DNA of 64,000 nucleotides from Oscillatoria nigro-viridis PCC 7112 (GCF_000317475.1 NC_019729.1:820501-884500); one strand, 5' to 3'. Shown: positions 1 through 8,765, counted from the first letter of the stretch. The notes: generated from the letters alone by a model not told the origin. Numbers and translations are program-made.

Positions 1-1226
1 CCCAAATAATTACTGCCCGACTTAATCGCCCAAGAAGCGATGCTTGCACCTCCATCCAACTGCAAACTCACAGCTTCAAAAGTCAAGTTTGCAAAGCCGA
101 TACCGTCAGTCAAACCAATTTTATCCCCAGCCCCAAAATCGACAATTACATCGGCACTAATTAAAGTAGCAGAAGCAGACAAACCTCCTGCCAAGATAAA
201 CGTATCATTTCCGCCGCCCCCCGTCAGAATATCTTGACCGCGATCGCCCCCCAACAAATCGTCGCCGTTACCGCCAATCAAGACATCATCTTCTTTGCCG
301 CCGCGAATAGTATTGTTACCGTCTCCTCCGATTAGTCGATCGTTATCGTTGTTGCCGCTGATAAAATCATTGCCAACACCGCCATCAATTAAATCCGATT
401 CTTTGCCGCCCGATAAGCTGTCATTGCCTCCTGCGCCGTTAATTGTATCCGCACCTTGCATTCCATTAATGCTATCAGCACCTTCTCCCCCGGTGAGATT
501 GTCTTTGCCGGAAAGGGCAAAAATTGGCAATCCCGCAGCATTTGTCGGTATTTGAGTATCGGCACTATCTGATAGGAAATAATTGCCGCCGCTGGCTGTA
601 TTTTTGGGTGCTGTCGTCGGGCTGCCGTCCCCTGTAGCATTGGGTATTGGCGAAGTAATAGATATAGTGTTTGGTGTGGGAGTCGGTGTGGGAGTGGGAG
701 TCGGTGTCGGTGCGGGATTGACACTACCGTCAAGAGAAGTCGCAAAAACTTGCGTCCAATAGTGATTCCAATTTTCTGTGCCAGTATCGTCGGCTAAAAA
801 ATAGTAACCAATCCCAATTTCTTTGAGATTCGGGTTAAGAATGTTAGCGCGGTGGCCGCTGCTGTTCATCCACGATGATACAACTTGTTCGGGTGTAGAA
901 GAACCCGCAGCGATGTTTTCTGCCGCCGCTGAGAATTGATAGCCCGTTGCAGAAATCCGGCTTGCTAATGACGAACCATCTTTTCCGGTATGGGAAAAGA
1001 AGTCTTGCAGTGCCATGTTTTGGCTGTGATTTTCCGCCGCATTTAGTAACTGAGTATTTAAGATTAGCGGGGACAAACCTAATTTACTGCGTTCTAAGTT
1101 AGTAAGTTCTAAAACTCTATAAATAAAGTTTTGATTGGTTGAAGTTGGTGCGACTTGAGAAGCCGATCGCTCTCCTGTTAAAATGTCCGAGGACTGAGAA
1201 CCTGAATTTTGTAGTTGTTCAAGCAT
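1..1226 (-). CDS. CAP-domain / RTX calcium-binding secreted protein (3' end outside window)
   Basis: Reading from ATG at 1226 the frame stays open to position 1, giving at least 408 residues with no stop, so the C-terminus is missing. Residues about 38-165 form a CAP/SCP domain: two histidines (in NHSQNM and FFSHTG), AENIAAG and the GHRANILNP motif are all visible. A Pro-Thr linker (about 173-185) follows. From about 235 there is an array of some ten glycine/aspartate nonapeptides of the GGxGxDxLxGG type, which fold into calcium-binding beta-rolls. There is no Sec signal peptide at the N-terminus, and RTX proteins usually leave by a type I secretion system that reads a C-terminal signal, here outside the window. 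CAP domains in bacteria are secreted and of varied or unknown function. The domain call is secure; substrate and role are unknown. Confidence 0.88.
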   Translation of the reverse strand, partial: MLEQLQNSGSQSSDILTGERSASQVAPTSTNQNFIYRVLELTNLERSKLGLSPLILNTQLLNAAENHSQNMALQDFFSHTGKDGSSLASRISATGYQFSAAAENIAAGSSTPEQVVSSWMNSSGHRANILNPNLKEIGIGYYFLADDTGTENWNHYWTQVFATSLDGSVNPAPTPTPTPTPTPTPNTISITSPIPNATGDGSPTTAPKNTASGGNYFLSDSADTQIPTNAAGLPIFALSGKDNLTGGEGADSINGMQGADTINGAGGNDSLSGGKESDLIDGGVGNDFISGNNDNDRLIGGDGNNTIRGGKEDDVLIGGNGDDLLGGDRGQDILTGGGGNDTFILAGGLSASATLISADVIVDFGAGDKIGLTDGIGFANLTFEAVSLQLDGGASIASWAIKSGSNYL

Positions 1227-1741
1227 GGGGATGATAAATAGTTTTAAGACTTGGCTTTGCTGGTAGATGGCTTACCGTCTTAACGATAGTTTCCCCGATC
1301 GCAAGCTGGTTGCGTACAATTCAATAATTGTCTTAGTCCCTGCCGCTGCTTTATCTATTTTGATTATAGCTGTTGTCAAAGTGCGGATGTCAAGAGGCTG
1401 GCTCTGGTTGGGAAAGGGAAGAGTGCGATCGACTTTGAGGAGAGTTTTCAAGGAATTCGCGATCGCCCGTGGCATCAATACAATTTTCGAGTTGAGATTT
1501 TCGAGTTGAGATTTTTCCTGATTAGTATGGTTTACGCTACGCACCCAGCCTGCTGGCTGGCTGGCGAGAAACCCGGTTTCTACGACTTTTGCACAGAGGA
1601 ACAAGAAATATAGGAAGAAACCGGGTTTCTGAAATATGCGTGCGATCGCGAACAGAGTTTTTAGTAGAATCATCAGAAAAAATTCTAAATTAATTCAAAA
1701 TTCACAACCGCGCAGGCTTGTTCGCGATCGCCAAAGCACTC
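1227..1741. other. Intergenic region with hairpin repeat, no convincing gene
   Basis: About 500 bases between two minus-strand genes. Open frames exist on both strands but their translations are dominated by the dispersed hairpin repeat at 1566-1630 and by GCGATCGC-type octamers, and they resemble no family I know. The promoter of the CAP/RTX gene should lie just above 1226, but no clear boxes were identified. Confidence 0.5.
1566..1630. repeat. Paired AGAAACCCGGTTTCT hairpin element, copy 1
   Basis: Left arm GAGAAACCCGGTTTCT at 1566-1581 and right arm AGAAACCGGGTTTCT at 1616-1630 are near-perfect palindromes and are also complementary to each other across about 35 bases. The same pair recurs at 6545-6613, 45215-45281 and 48311-48378, and a half copy lies at 50944, so this is a dispersed element. 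Confidence 0.75.
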
Positions 1742-2416
1742 TCAAGATTTCAAACTATTTTCTTGTCCGACTTTAGCCTCCTGAGCCACTTGCTCAACCT
1801 CATCTTTGGCGAGAATTTCCAAAGCCGCCTCTGCTTCTTTACCGCCCAACCGCCCCAAAGCTTGAGCTACTCTATAACGGATCTGCCAATCAGCATTGGA
1901 AGCGTAGGGAAGCAGCAGCGGCAGCGCCCGTTTATCTCCCAATTCACCTAATGCGCTAATGGCAATAGTTTGGATCAATTCGTTTTCAGAAGTCAGGGCA
2001 TTTTCTAACATCGGAAAGGCTTTCGGATCTCCCATTTCTCCCAAAGCGGCGACGATGCTCAGTTGCACCAACCATTCAGAGGTACTGCTATAAACTTGCT
2101 GCAAATCTTCTAAAGCATCGGTTAATTTCAATGCGCCCAAAGCATCGGCTGCTGCTGCTTGCACGTCGGGTTCGGGGTCGTTGTTCAGGCTGTGAAGCAG
2201 TACCTCTAAAGCGTTCGGCAGATTCTGCGTACCGAGGGTTGATATTTGGCTGACTGCTGCGTAGCGAACCCGGACGTTTTTGTCGCCGATCGCAATTTGA
2301 ATCAGTTTATAGGCGATCGCGGGTTCTAGTTGGCGCAGTTGGTTGACTGCTCGCAGTCTTTCGCCAAAATCCTCGGAATTAAGCAATTGTTCGACAGACT
2401 CAGGGGTAATGCTCAT
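1742..2416 (-). CDS. HEAT-repeat protein, NblB / phycobilin-lyase-like
   Basis: This 224-residue protein is made almost entirely of HEAT / PBS-lyase-type helical repeats of about 31 residues. Repeat cores such as VRVRYAAVSQIS, VQAAAADALGAL, ISALGELGD and IRYRVAQALGRLG are visible. Length and repeat pattern match cyanobacterial NblB, which takes part in phycobilisome breakdown under nutrient stress, and related CpcE/F-type chromophore lyase subunits. HEAT proteins are easily confused, so the function stays tentative. It stands alone on the minus strand, with the CBS gene upstream on the same strand beyond a 144-base gap that carries a short palindromic repeat. The start at 2416 gives a natural N-terminus (MSITPESVEQLL). 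Confidence 0.75.
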   Translation of the reverse strand: MSITPESVEQLLNSEDFGERLRAVNQLRQLEPAIAYKLIQIAIGDKNVRVRYAAVSQISTLGTQNLPNALEVLLHSLNNDPEPDVQAAAADALGALKLTDALEDLQQVYSSTSEWLVQLSIVAALGEMGDPKAFPMLENALTSENELIQTIAISALGELGDKRALPLLLPYASNADWQIRYRVAQALGRLGGKEAEAALEILAKDEVEQVAQEAKVGQENSLKS

Positions 2417-2490
2417 CGGATTTTAGATTTTAGATTTGAGATTTTAGATTTGGTAATTGGTAATTGCCAAAAGCGAGCGAGATTTAAGGA

Positions 2491-2521
2491 GCGATTCCCT
2501 ACGGGATAGCTTCGCTTCACG
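2491..2521. repeat. Short dispersed palindromic repeat (copy outside genes)
   Basis: A 31-base sequence beginning GCGATTCCCTACGGGATAG and ending in CTTCGCTTCACG. A copy with one difference occurs at 45728-45758 inside a Uma2 gene, showing that it is a mobile or amplified small repeat. The TCCC...GGGA core can form a short stem. Confidence 0.7.
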
Positions 2522-2560
2522 ACTCATGTTCTGATACACTCCTGGAACTGCAAAAGTTAA

Positions 2561-3022
2561 TTAAGACTCCGCCGCCATCGAGCGAATAATATCTCCCCTA
2601 GTGAGGATGCCGATTACTTTGCCGGCAGAATCGACCACTGGTAATCGGTGGATGCTGCGATCGTGCATCAGTTTGGCAGCTTCTGGGACAGATTTGTCGG
2701 GCCCGATGGTAACTGGGTCTGTACTCATCGCTTCTCCTACTGTTTGTCCTAAAGCCTTGTGGAGTTCTCGCTCGTAACGAGAGGGATTTTCCAAATAAAT
2801 TACGCTATCGAGCACCATGATATAAGCGGGCGGAGTTACGCCGCTTTCCCGCCACATCAAGTCGGTTTCGGAGATGACTCCTACCAACAAGTCATTCTCA
2901 TCTACGACGGGAAGACCGCTAATGCGTCGATCGGCTAAAATTTTAATCGCTTCGTTCAAGGGCATTTCGGGTCGCGCCAAAATCGGCTCGCGGCTCATTA
3001 CATCGGCTACTGTTTTTGGCAT
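2561..3022 (-). CDS. Tandem CBS-domain protein
   Basis: A 153-residue protein consisting of two CBS motifs. The first begins VADVMSREPILARPEMPL with DRRISGLPVVDENDLLVGVISETDL. The second begins VGEAMSTDPVTIGPDKSV with DRSIHRLPVVDSAGKVIGILTRGDIIRSM. CBS pairs bind adenine nucleotides (AMP, ATP, SAM) and usually act as energy-state sensors or regulators. The frame is open up to 3178, but the region before MPKTVADVMS has no family resemblance and is rich in basic and hydrophobic residues, so I start at 3022. An ATG at 3061 is an alternative. No partner domain or obvious operon partner reveals its target. Confidence 0.88.
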   Translation of the reverse strand: MPKTVADVMSREPILARPEMPLNEAIKILADRRISGLPVVDENDLLVGVISETDLMWRESGVTPPAYIMVLDSVIYLENPSRYERELHKALGQTVGEAMSTDPVTIGPDKSVPEAAKLMHDRSIHRLPVVDSAGKVIGILTRGDIIRSMAAES

Positions 3023-3267
3023 GATTAGCGGTTGATTGAGTTGTTTCTCTAAATCGATCATATAGGGAAAGCGCGGCACAGACTGAAGAAAGGCAGCTCT
3101 GCTGAAGGTATTCGTTAGAAGGTAGAAGGAAGGAAAAATTTTGAGTGCCAGAATTTTTGCTGTTTTTTTCGATCGCACTCTAAAATTCTGCCCTTTCCCG
3201 GACTCCGGCGGGCGATCGGGCTGACAAGATTGTTAAGATATCTTAAAGAGCGGATAAATCCTTAGCA

Positions 3268-3594
3268 ATGCCAGAATCTCCAACCTCAGAACCAGACTCC
3301 CAACCAGAACCCCGCTGTGTATTGGTTTGCCAGTATCAATCTTGCCTGAAAAACGGTTCAGCAGCAGTGCTAGCTGCTTTTGAAGCTCAACAAGTTGCAG
3401 GGGTAACAGTTGAGGCCAGTAGCTGTCAGGGACAGTGCAACACTGGCCCGACTGTACGAGTTACCCCTGAGGAAATTTGGTATTGTCGAGTTAAACCGAG
3501 TGATGTACCCTTGATTGTGGAACAGCACCTCAAAGGGGGAAAACCTGTAGAGGCGCTGTTCAATCCGAGAATTCATGCGCGTTATTATTATTAA
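3268..3594 (+). CDS. (2Fe-2S) ferredoxin domain protein, thioredoxin-like fold
   Basis: A 108-residue protein. After a short Pro/Ser/Glu-rich N-terminus, VLVCQYQSCLKNGS and SSCQGQCNTGPTVRV supply the four cysteines of a thioredoxin-like [2Fe-2S] ferredoxin, as found in bacterial thin ferredoxins and in the NuoE/HoxE subunits. Such stand-alone proteins are soluble electron carriers; the partner is unknown here. It is transcribed divergently from the CBS gene and lies 109 bases upstream of the D,D-carboxypeptidase on the same strand, without a visible functional link. Confidence 0.85.
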   Translation: MPESPTSEPDSQPEPRCVLVCQYQSCLKNGSAAVLAAFEAQQVAGVTVEASSCQGQCNTGPTVRVTPEEIWYCRVKPSDVPLIVEQHLKGGKPVEALFNPRIHARYYY

Positions 3595-3703
3595 AATTGA
3601 CTTTACTCCGCGACACTTCCAAGCTCTCGCGCATCTAATTTTAATAATTATTGTTAAGGAACTTGCGCTCATCAACCCGGTTTGTACGATCGATCTCTAA
3701 TAT

Positions 3704-5191
3704 ATGTACGACTTGAGAATCAAAGGAATTGCGCTTAGTTTGTTAGTGCTAGTTCTGGGGCGTCCGCCGGCGGTTGCTGCTCAAACGTCGGCGGTTGCTG
3801 GGGATATTTGTCCTGCGGAATTGGGGTCACAAGTAGATGCGATCGTCAACCGTCCCGAATTTAGCCGATCGCGCTGGGGCATTTTGATTCAACCTCTATC
3901 TTCTACTGCTACTCTCTACAGCCGCGACGCCCAAAAATATTTTATTCCCGCATCAAATGCCAAGCTGCTAACCACAGCCGCTGCTTTGCAGAAACTCGGT
4001 GCAGATTTTCGGATTAAGACATCGGTTTACAGCGGCGAAAATGGAAGTTTGTACGTTGCCGGCAGGGGAGATCCTAGCATTGCTGAGCCTCAGTTGAAAT
4101 CCTTGGCGCAGCAGTTGAAGCAGCGGGGAATCAGTCAAGTTAACGAGTTGATTGGCGATGACAGCTATTTTCAAGGCAGTGCAGTCAATCCGAATTGGGA
4201 ATGGGAAGACGCGCAAGCTGGCTACGGAGCACCGATTAACAGTTTAATTTTCAATCAAAACGCGATCGACCTTCTCTTGTCCCCGCAGAATCTCGGGCAA
4301 CCTCTGAAAGTTACTTTTGCCGAACCCAAGCTGGCAAATCAGTGGCAAATCCAGAATAATTCAGTAACAGTCGCCCAAAACGAATCTGAGTTTATTGAAG
4401 TTGGCAGAGAGTTCGATCGACCTGCAATTCGAGTTAGCGGACAGTTGAAAGTTGGTGCAGAATCAGAATCAGCTTATGTCGCCGTTGTCAACCCCGCTAA
4501 TAATTTTTTGCAGCATTTTCAGCAAGTTCTGGCGGCGGAGGGAATTCCTGTCAAACAGGCTTTCGTTGCATCTGCTTCTGGGAATTATAATCAAGAATTA
4601 GCGACTGTTGAATCGCCTGCGATGGCGGAATTGGTGAAAGAAACTAATCGAGAAAGCAACAATCTTTATGCAGAAGTTTTATTGAGGTTGCTGGGAAAAG
4701 TTACAGACAAAATGCCCCTGCCGCAAACACTCACAGCCAAGATGCCCCTGCCACAAGAGGATACAGGTGAAATCGGTTTGAAAGAGTTAAAGACAGTTTT
4801 AACTCAATTAGGAGTAAATCCAAACAGCTACATATTAGCCGACGGTTCCGGCTTGTCTCGCCACAATTTAATTAGTCCAGAAGCCTTGGTGCAAACTTTG
4901 AGATTTATGGCAAATTCACCTGCTGCGTCTATTTACCGCCAGTCACTGCCGATCGCTGGCGAAAACGGCACTTTGAAAAATCGCTTAAATATTACACCAA
5001 ACCGCGTAACTTTGCAAGCGAAAACAGGAACTTTGAGCGGAGTTTCGGCACTGTCGGGATATATCGAAGTTCCGAATTACGAGCCTTTGGTGTTTAGCAT
5101 TATAGTGAATCAATCTGACCTATCGGCTGCAAAAATGCGATCGGCAACTGACGAAATTGTGCTATTATTGAATCGCCTGCGCCGCTGTTAA
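3704..5191 (+). CDS. dacB: D-alanyl-D-alanine carboxypeptidase/endopeptidase, PBP4 type (peptidase S13)
   Basis: A 495-residue periplasmic penicillin-binding protein that trims peptidoglycan stem peptides and cross-links. A hydrophobic signal peptide ends near PAVAAQ (about residue 27). The three active-site motifs are present: SxxK as S84-N-A-K87, SxN in NRESNNLY (about 322) and KTG in AKTGTLSG (about 444). The large insertion between SxxK and SxN is typical of class C PBPs (S13). The motif KMPLPQ occurs twice 30 nucleotides apart (ATGCCCCTGCC at 4712 and 4742), a small in-frame duplication in a loop. The family call is secure. Confidence 0.93.
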   Translation: MYDLRIKGIALSLLVLVLGRPPAVAAQTSAVAGDICPAELGSQVDAIVNRPEFSRSRWGILIQPLSSTATLYSRDAQKYFIPASNAKLLTTAAALQKLGADFRIKTSVYSGENGSLYVAGRGDPSIAEPQLKSLAQQLKQRGISQVNELIGDDSYFQGSAVNPNWEWEDAQAGYGAPINSLIFNQNAIDLLLSPQNLGQPLKVTFAEPKLANQWQIQNNSVTVAQNESEFIEVGREFDRPAIRVSGQLKVGAESESAYVAVVNPANNFLQHFQQVLAAEGIPVKQAFVASASGNYNQELATVESPAMAELVKETNRESNNLYAEVLLRLLGKVTDKMPLPQTLTAKMPLPQEDTGEIGLKELKTVLTQLGVNPNSYILADGSGLSRHNLISPEALVQTLRFMANSPAASIYRQSLPIAGENGTLKNRLNITPNRVTLQAKTGTLSGVSALSGYIEVPNYEPLVFSIIVNQSDLSAAKMRSATDEIVLLLNRLRRC

Positions 5192-5408
5192 AACAACAAA
5201 TTTAAGGTGAGAAAGTTAAGATTAGTAATTACACCTAAAAAGCAGGACACCGAAAAACCCTACCAGTTTTAAGTTTAATTAGATTGCAGCGGCGGGACTC
5301 GAAAAGCAGCTACAATAAAAGCAGAAACATTAAAACCATTGGGTCGTTTCAGCCTGCTACCAGTCGGCTGGTTCTGTACTTCCCCAAAATAAGTCTAACT
5401 TTCCAACT

Positions 5409-6305
5409 ATGAATTCTTTCGATTCCGAACAGCAACACATCTTTGTCGAAACCAACAACATCCGCCTGCACTGCGTTTCTCAAGGAGAAGGGGAGCTCGT
5501 TCTCCTCCTGCACGGGTTTCCAGAGTTTTGGTACTCTTGGCGCCATCAAATCCCTGCTTTAGCGCGTCATTTCAAGGTTGTGGTGCCGGATTTGCGCGGC
5601 TACAACGATTCTGACAAGCCGGCCAGCGGCTACGATTTAGATACGCTGAGCGCCGATATTCGCGGTTTGATTGCCAGCTTGGGCTATGCAAAAGCTCACG
5701 TTGTCGGTCACGATTGCGGAGGGGCGATCGCGTGGAATTTAGCTCAAAAATTCCCCGAAAAACTCAACCGCTTGGCGATTTTAAACGCTCCCCACCCGCA
5801 GCGATTCGTGCAGGAAATGGCGAGCAACTTAGATCAAATCCGCCGCAGTTGGCACATTTTGGCTTTTCAGGTTCCCGGCATCCCCGAATGGTTGATCCGG
5901 CAAAATTTGAAAGATTTTGTGCAAAGTATTTTGCAGGGACAAGCTATTCGTAAAGGAGCTTTTAGCGCTGAAGAAACTAAGATTTATCAGACTGCTTTAG
6001 AAAAGCCGGGAGTATTAGCGGCTGCGATGAATTATTACCAGCAGATGTTTCACCCGCAGCGGCTTTGGAATTGGGGACAGAAATTAGAACCCGTGACAGT
6101 TCCTACTTTGGTGCTTTGGGGAGAAGAAGATTCGTTTTTGAGCCACAAACTTGTAGAAGGTTTAGATCGGTTAATTACGGCTCCGTTTAAGTTGAAATTA
6201 GTTCCTAACTGCGGTCACTGGATTCAGCAGGAAGCGCCGCAAACGGTGAATCGAGAATTGCTGAGTTTTCTGAGAAATTCTTCTCCTTCTTTGGCTTTGG
6301 CATAG
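5409..6305 (+). CDS. Alpha/beta hydrolase, epoxide hydrolase-like
   Basis: A 298-residue alpha/beta hydrolase. The oxyanion motif HGFPEFWYSW lies near residue 37. The nucleophile elbow is VGHDCGG, an aspartate rather than serine, as in epoxide hydrolases and haloalkane dehalogenases. The charge-relay acid is in LWGEEDSFL and the catalytic histidine in NCGHWIQQE. The HGFPE-W signature and a tyrosine-containing cap (MNYYQQM) favour epoxide hydrolase over dehalogenase. The substrate is unknown. Two hundred bases upstream hold no gene; a G/C hairpin at 6330 follows the stop. Confidence 0.85.
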   Translation: MNSFDSEQQHIFVETNNIRLHCVSQGEGELVLLLHGFPEFWYSWRHQIPALARHFKVVVPDLRGYNDSDKPASGYDLDTLSADIRGLIASLGYAKAHVVGHDCGGAIAWNLAQKFPEKLNRLAILNAPHPQRFVQEMASNLDQIRRSWHILAFQVPGIPEWLIRQNLKDFVQSILQGQAIRKGAFSAEETKIYQTALEKPGVLAAAMNYYQQMFHPQRLWNWGQKLEPVTVPTLVLWGEEDSFLSHKLVEGLDRLITAPFKLKLVPNCGHWIQQEAPQTVNRELLSFLRNSSPSLALA

Positions 6306-6329
6306 AAAAAAATTAACGCTTGCAAATAA

Positions 6330-6351
6330 GAACGGGCTTTCCGACCCGTTC
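6330..6351 (+). terminator. Hairpin after the epoxide hydrolase gene
   Basis: GAACGGG (6330-6336) pairs with CCCGTTC (6345-6351) across an 8-base loop, 25 bases after the stop codon. No run of T follows, so termination is only probable. Confidence 0.5.
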
Positions 6352-6420
6352 TCGATGTCTGAGAAATTCTACTGTTTCATATCAACTCCGGTAGCGTCGG
6401 GATTAATAGTACCCACAGTC

Positions 6421-6489
6421 AGGACACCGCGAGTGCCTGCGTCCCCACAATTAATCGGGGTAGGGACACTCTTGCACTCGCGGTGTCCT
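6421..6489. repeat. Long hairpin with 16-bp perfect arms
   Basis: AGGACACCGCGAGTGC (6421-6436) is exactly complementary to GCACTCGCGGTGTCCT (6474-6489). The loop holds a further CCCC/GGGG pair. It lies in a 327-base gap without genes (6306-6632), next to another hairpin repeat. It may be a non-autonomous mobile element or part of a decayed one. Confidence 0.6.
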
Positions 6490-6544
6490 CGGTATCATTC
6501 AGATACTACCGGAAACGATATCAGTCGCGATCGCACGCTTTCCC

Positions 6545-6613
6545 AAAAAACCCGGTTTCTCGCTGTCACGTTCGAGCGTATATGACCAAATGGCCTGAAT
6601 CAACCGGGTTTTT
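6545..6613. repeat. Paired AAACCCGGTTTCT hairpin element, copy 2
   Basis: Left arm AAAAAACCCGGTTTCT at 6545-6560 and right arm AACCGGGTTTTT at 6602-6613. Spacing and arms match the copies at 1566, 45215 and 48311. Confidence 0.7.
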
Positions 6614-6632
6614 GCGTCCAGGACTGTGTTGG

Positions 6633-6857
6633 TTAATCCCAGAGCAAATTTTCTTGGATCAGCAGTGCAATCATCGCCGTTCTGGAACAAACACCGAGTT
6701 TGATAAAAATCCGCCTCACGTAAGTAGCAACCGTCCAGTGACTGATATTTAAATTTTTGGCAATACATTTATTTGGCAGACCTTGGGCTACTAATTGCGC
6801 GATTGCTCTTTCCCGTGGACTCAGGCTAATTTCCGGTTTGTAACTTGTGCTTTGCAT
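6633..6857 (-). CDS. Small LuxR-type helix-turn-helix regulator
   Basis: A 74-residue protein that is only a LuxR/GerE DNA-binding domain: LSPRERAIAQLVAQGLPNKCIAKNLNISHWTVATYVRRIFIKLGVCSRTA shows the classic SPRE start and the recognition helix VATYVRRI. There is no receiver or sensor domain. Cyanobacteria have stand-alone LuxR-type regulators of this size, PedR being the characterised one; whether this is its orthologue cannot be decided here. It lies just downstream of the Coq4-like pseudogene on the same strand. Targets are unknown. Confidence 0.8.
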   Translation of the reverse strand: MQSTSYKPEISLSPRERAIAQLVAQGLPNKCIAKNLNISHWTVATYVRRIFIKLGVCSRTAMIALLIQENLLWD

Positions 6858-6886
6858 ATTTTTGCAATGAGGTAACGAGTTAAAAT

Positions 6887-7360
6887 CTAATCAATTAAGG
6901 GTTGAATTCTGAGTTTTTCTCGAACTTCAGATAAAGGAGTTTCCCAATCAGATGCAACATCCCAATCTGTTAGCCGATTGGCTAGTTTTCCGTGTTTTAA
7001 GCCTTTGATAATTTGTCCGATCGCCCATTTGCCACCGAGCGGTCCAACTAACACTAAAATCGCACAGGAAGGACGAAATACTTGAGCGCGAGTAAACGCT
7101 TGAAGTACCAATTCATCTTCTGTTGAAGCTGAAAGACCCGTCAGAACCGGTTAAACGTCGTGGTTTCGCTGAATCCAGTCTCCTGATGCGATCGGATCAA
7201 AGCCTTGTTCGTCTAGAAATCGCGCCACTTCGCACCCTAATGTTCCTGCTGGCAGTTGGCGCAATTTTGCCAAGTCTATTTCAAAATGTCGAGCTCTCTC
7301 AATTTGAGGATTAATTGTTTGAGCCATCTTTAATATAACTCCTAATTGACCGTCAGTCAT
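6887..7360 (-). pseudogene. Coq4-family protein gene interrupted by a stop in its metal-binding motif
   Basis: One reading frame runs from ATG 7360 to TAG at 6887-6889, broken only by TAA at 7151-7153. The two halves read ...ASGDWIQRNHDV-stop-PVLTGLSASTEDELVLQAF..., which fits a cyanobacterial Coq4-like protein with HDxxH followed by a glutamate eleven residues on. In intact relatives the motif reads HDVWH as I remember it, so TGG-CAC appears to have become TAA-CCG, losing both a residue and the second zinc-ligand histidine. Coq4 proteins serve in quinone biosynthesis; cyanobacterial members are uncharacterised. At 157 codons it is also shorter than usual. Readthrough cannot restore the histidine, so I call it dead. 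Confidence 0.72.
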
Positions 7361-7977
7361 AATTTATTATCTGTTCAACAATGATTTAACTTTCGAGCCA
7401 ATTAATCTGTGTTTGTCAAGTTCATTTTGACGCTGAATCAAGACGACTTTTTTTACCGACTCAGCTTAAAAACCTTACTTTCTGTGACACCAATCGGCGA
7501 TCGGGAGCTTTTACATTTCTTTACAAACCTTCTGAGATGTGAAATCTGCTATCTGTAAAAATCGCCCTAGTGTTTGGAATCCCAACTTGACTCACTGGGA
7601 AGTACCCGTAAAATCTACAGTATTTAGCGGTGATTGGAACTCCTTTACTTACGTATATAAATTTATTCTGCTGCTAATTATTGGAACTTGCAATGAGTCA
7701 GAAGTGGAAGCTTGCAGGCATTGCGATCCAGGTGCATACAAGTGAAGAGAGTTGAAGGGAGCGGAAGCAAGGTGAAGTTATGCAGAGTTGATTTTTCGGA
7801 ATGACGCAGTAGTCCCAATCCCCTGTGGTTGCGGAATTTGTCGTGGCAATCATGGGGGATTGCCCGTATGTCGTTAGAATGTCGCTCAAATGAGTGACAC
7901 TATTTTGAGCGACTGGTCAAATATCTTCACCAACAGCTACAAATAAAGTAGAGATTCACATCATACAAGGTGGTGCT
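7361..7977. other. 617-base region without a convincing gene
   Basis: Short frames exist on both strands (for example 7698-7889 minus) but have no family features or good start signals. The last 60 bases hold the likely promoter of the secreted protein at 7978. The lack of coding signal beside a pseudogene suggests decayed DNA. Confidence 0.4.
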
Positions 7978-8697
7978 ATGAAAAAGCTTTACATTTTGTT
8001 ATCCACAGGAGTTCTGTCATTAATTTGGTTCGGTGCTGCTAGCGCTACGACTTATGTTAATCCTAACGGCAGAACTACTTTAAACCTGTCAGAAAAAGGC
8101 AACAATCGCAGCGGTTTTTACTTTACCAAAGTAGGCAATCGGGAATTTTTGGGCAATATTCAAATTACCAGTTCCGAAGGAGCAGTAGGCTCTTACTATT
8201 ACAATGGGACTTTCAAAGACAGTGCGACAGGCCCTGGCAGAAAAATTGTTTGTTCTGGGGATATTACCATTGTTAGGCGTCAAGTTGGAAGGAGCAGCCA
8301 ATTGGGTTCCGAAGTTACTTGGAAGGTGAAAGGAGGAGAAAATTGTCCTTCTCTTGGCCAGACATTTAAAGTAAATTTAGTCGAATCTTTACCGCGTCCT
8401 AATGGAAGTGGCGACTATACTTCTAGCAATTCTAATACTTGGTTGACTGAAACTGCTGGTTCTGCAACTTGGCCTGCTTGGCGAGTCACGTCGCGAGATG
8501 GAGAACTCAACTGCCGCAAGACGCCAAACGGAGCAATTAAACAAGTTTACCGCGCGGATAGAGATACAATTGCTGCTGAACTCAGGGGAGGAAATGCGAT
8601 TACGATGGCGAACGGTCAACCCTGGTTGCTGACAAGGCAAGGCTGTTATGTGCGCGCTAATTCTCAATACGTTCAGCCAGTTTCTATGCCACAGTAA
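7978..8697 (+). CDS. Secreted protein of unknown function
   Basis: A 239-residue protein with a clear Sec signal peptide (MKKLYILLSTGVLSLIWFGAASA, cut after about residue 23). The mature part is rich in beta-strand-forming and Gly/Ser/Thr residues. The N-terminal half (residues 25-135) and C-terminal half (150-235) look like separate domains. The second contains WRVTSRDGELNCRKTPNGAIKQVYR, reminiscent of bacterial SH3-like repeats but with two extra cysteines (in LNCRK and QGCYV) that could form a disulfide. I do not recognise the family. A strong hairpin follows the gene, so it is probably monocistronic. Confidence 0.75.
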   Translation: MKKLYILLSTGVLSLIWFGAASATTYVNPNGRTTLNLSEKGNNRSGFYFTKVGNREFLGNIQITSSEGAVGSYYYNGTFKDSATGPGRKIVCSGDITIVRRQVGRSSQLGSEVTWKVKGGENCPSLGQTFKVNLVESLPRPNGSGDYTSSNSNTWLTETAGSATWPAWRVTSRDGELNCRKTPNGAIKQVYRADRDTIAAELRGGNAITMANGQPWLLTRQGCYVRANSQYVQPVSMPQ

Positions 8698-8734
8698 GTG
8701 ACAAAAGCGATCGATAAACTGCTGCTCATCTGAA

Positions 8735-8765
8735 AGCCTGACTTCTTAAATAAAGAAGTCAGGCT
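8735..8765. terminator. Bidirectional hairpin between secreted-protein gene and nrtP
   Basis: AGCCTGACTTCTT (8735-8747) pairs exactly with AAGAAGTCAGGCT (8753-8765) over a 5-base loop. It sits between two convergent genes and could stop transcription from both sides. Confidence 0.75.

Noticed and set aside
1272..1673. 133-residue frame on the minus strand
   Set aside because: Its translation is mostly the dispersed hairpin repeat and HIP1-like octamers; no domain or start signal.
7698..7889. 63-residue minus-strand frame before the secreted-protein gene
   Set aside because: No start signal, no recognisable composition, and it lies in DNA that otherwise looks decayed.
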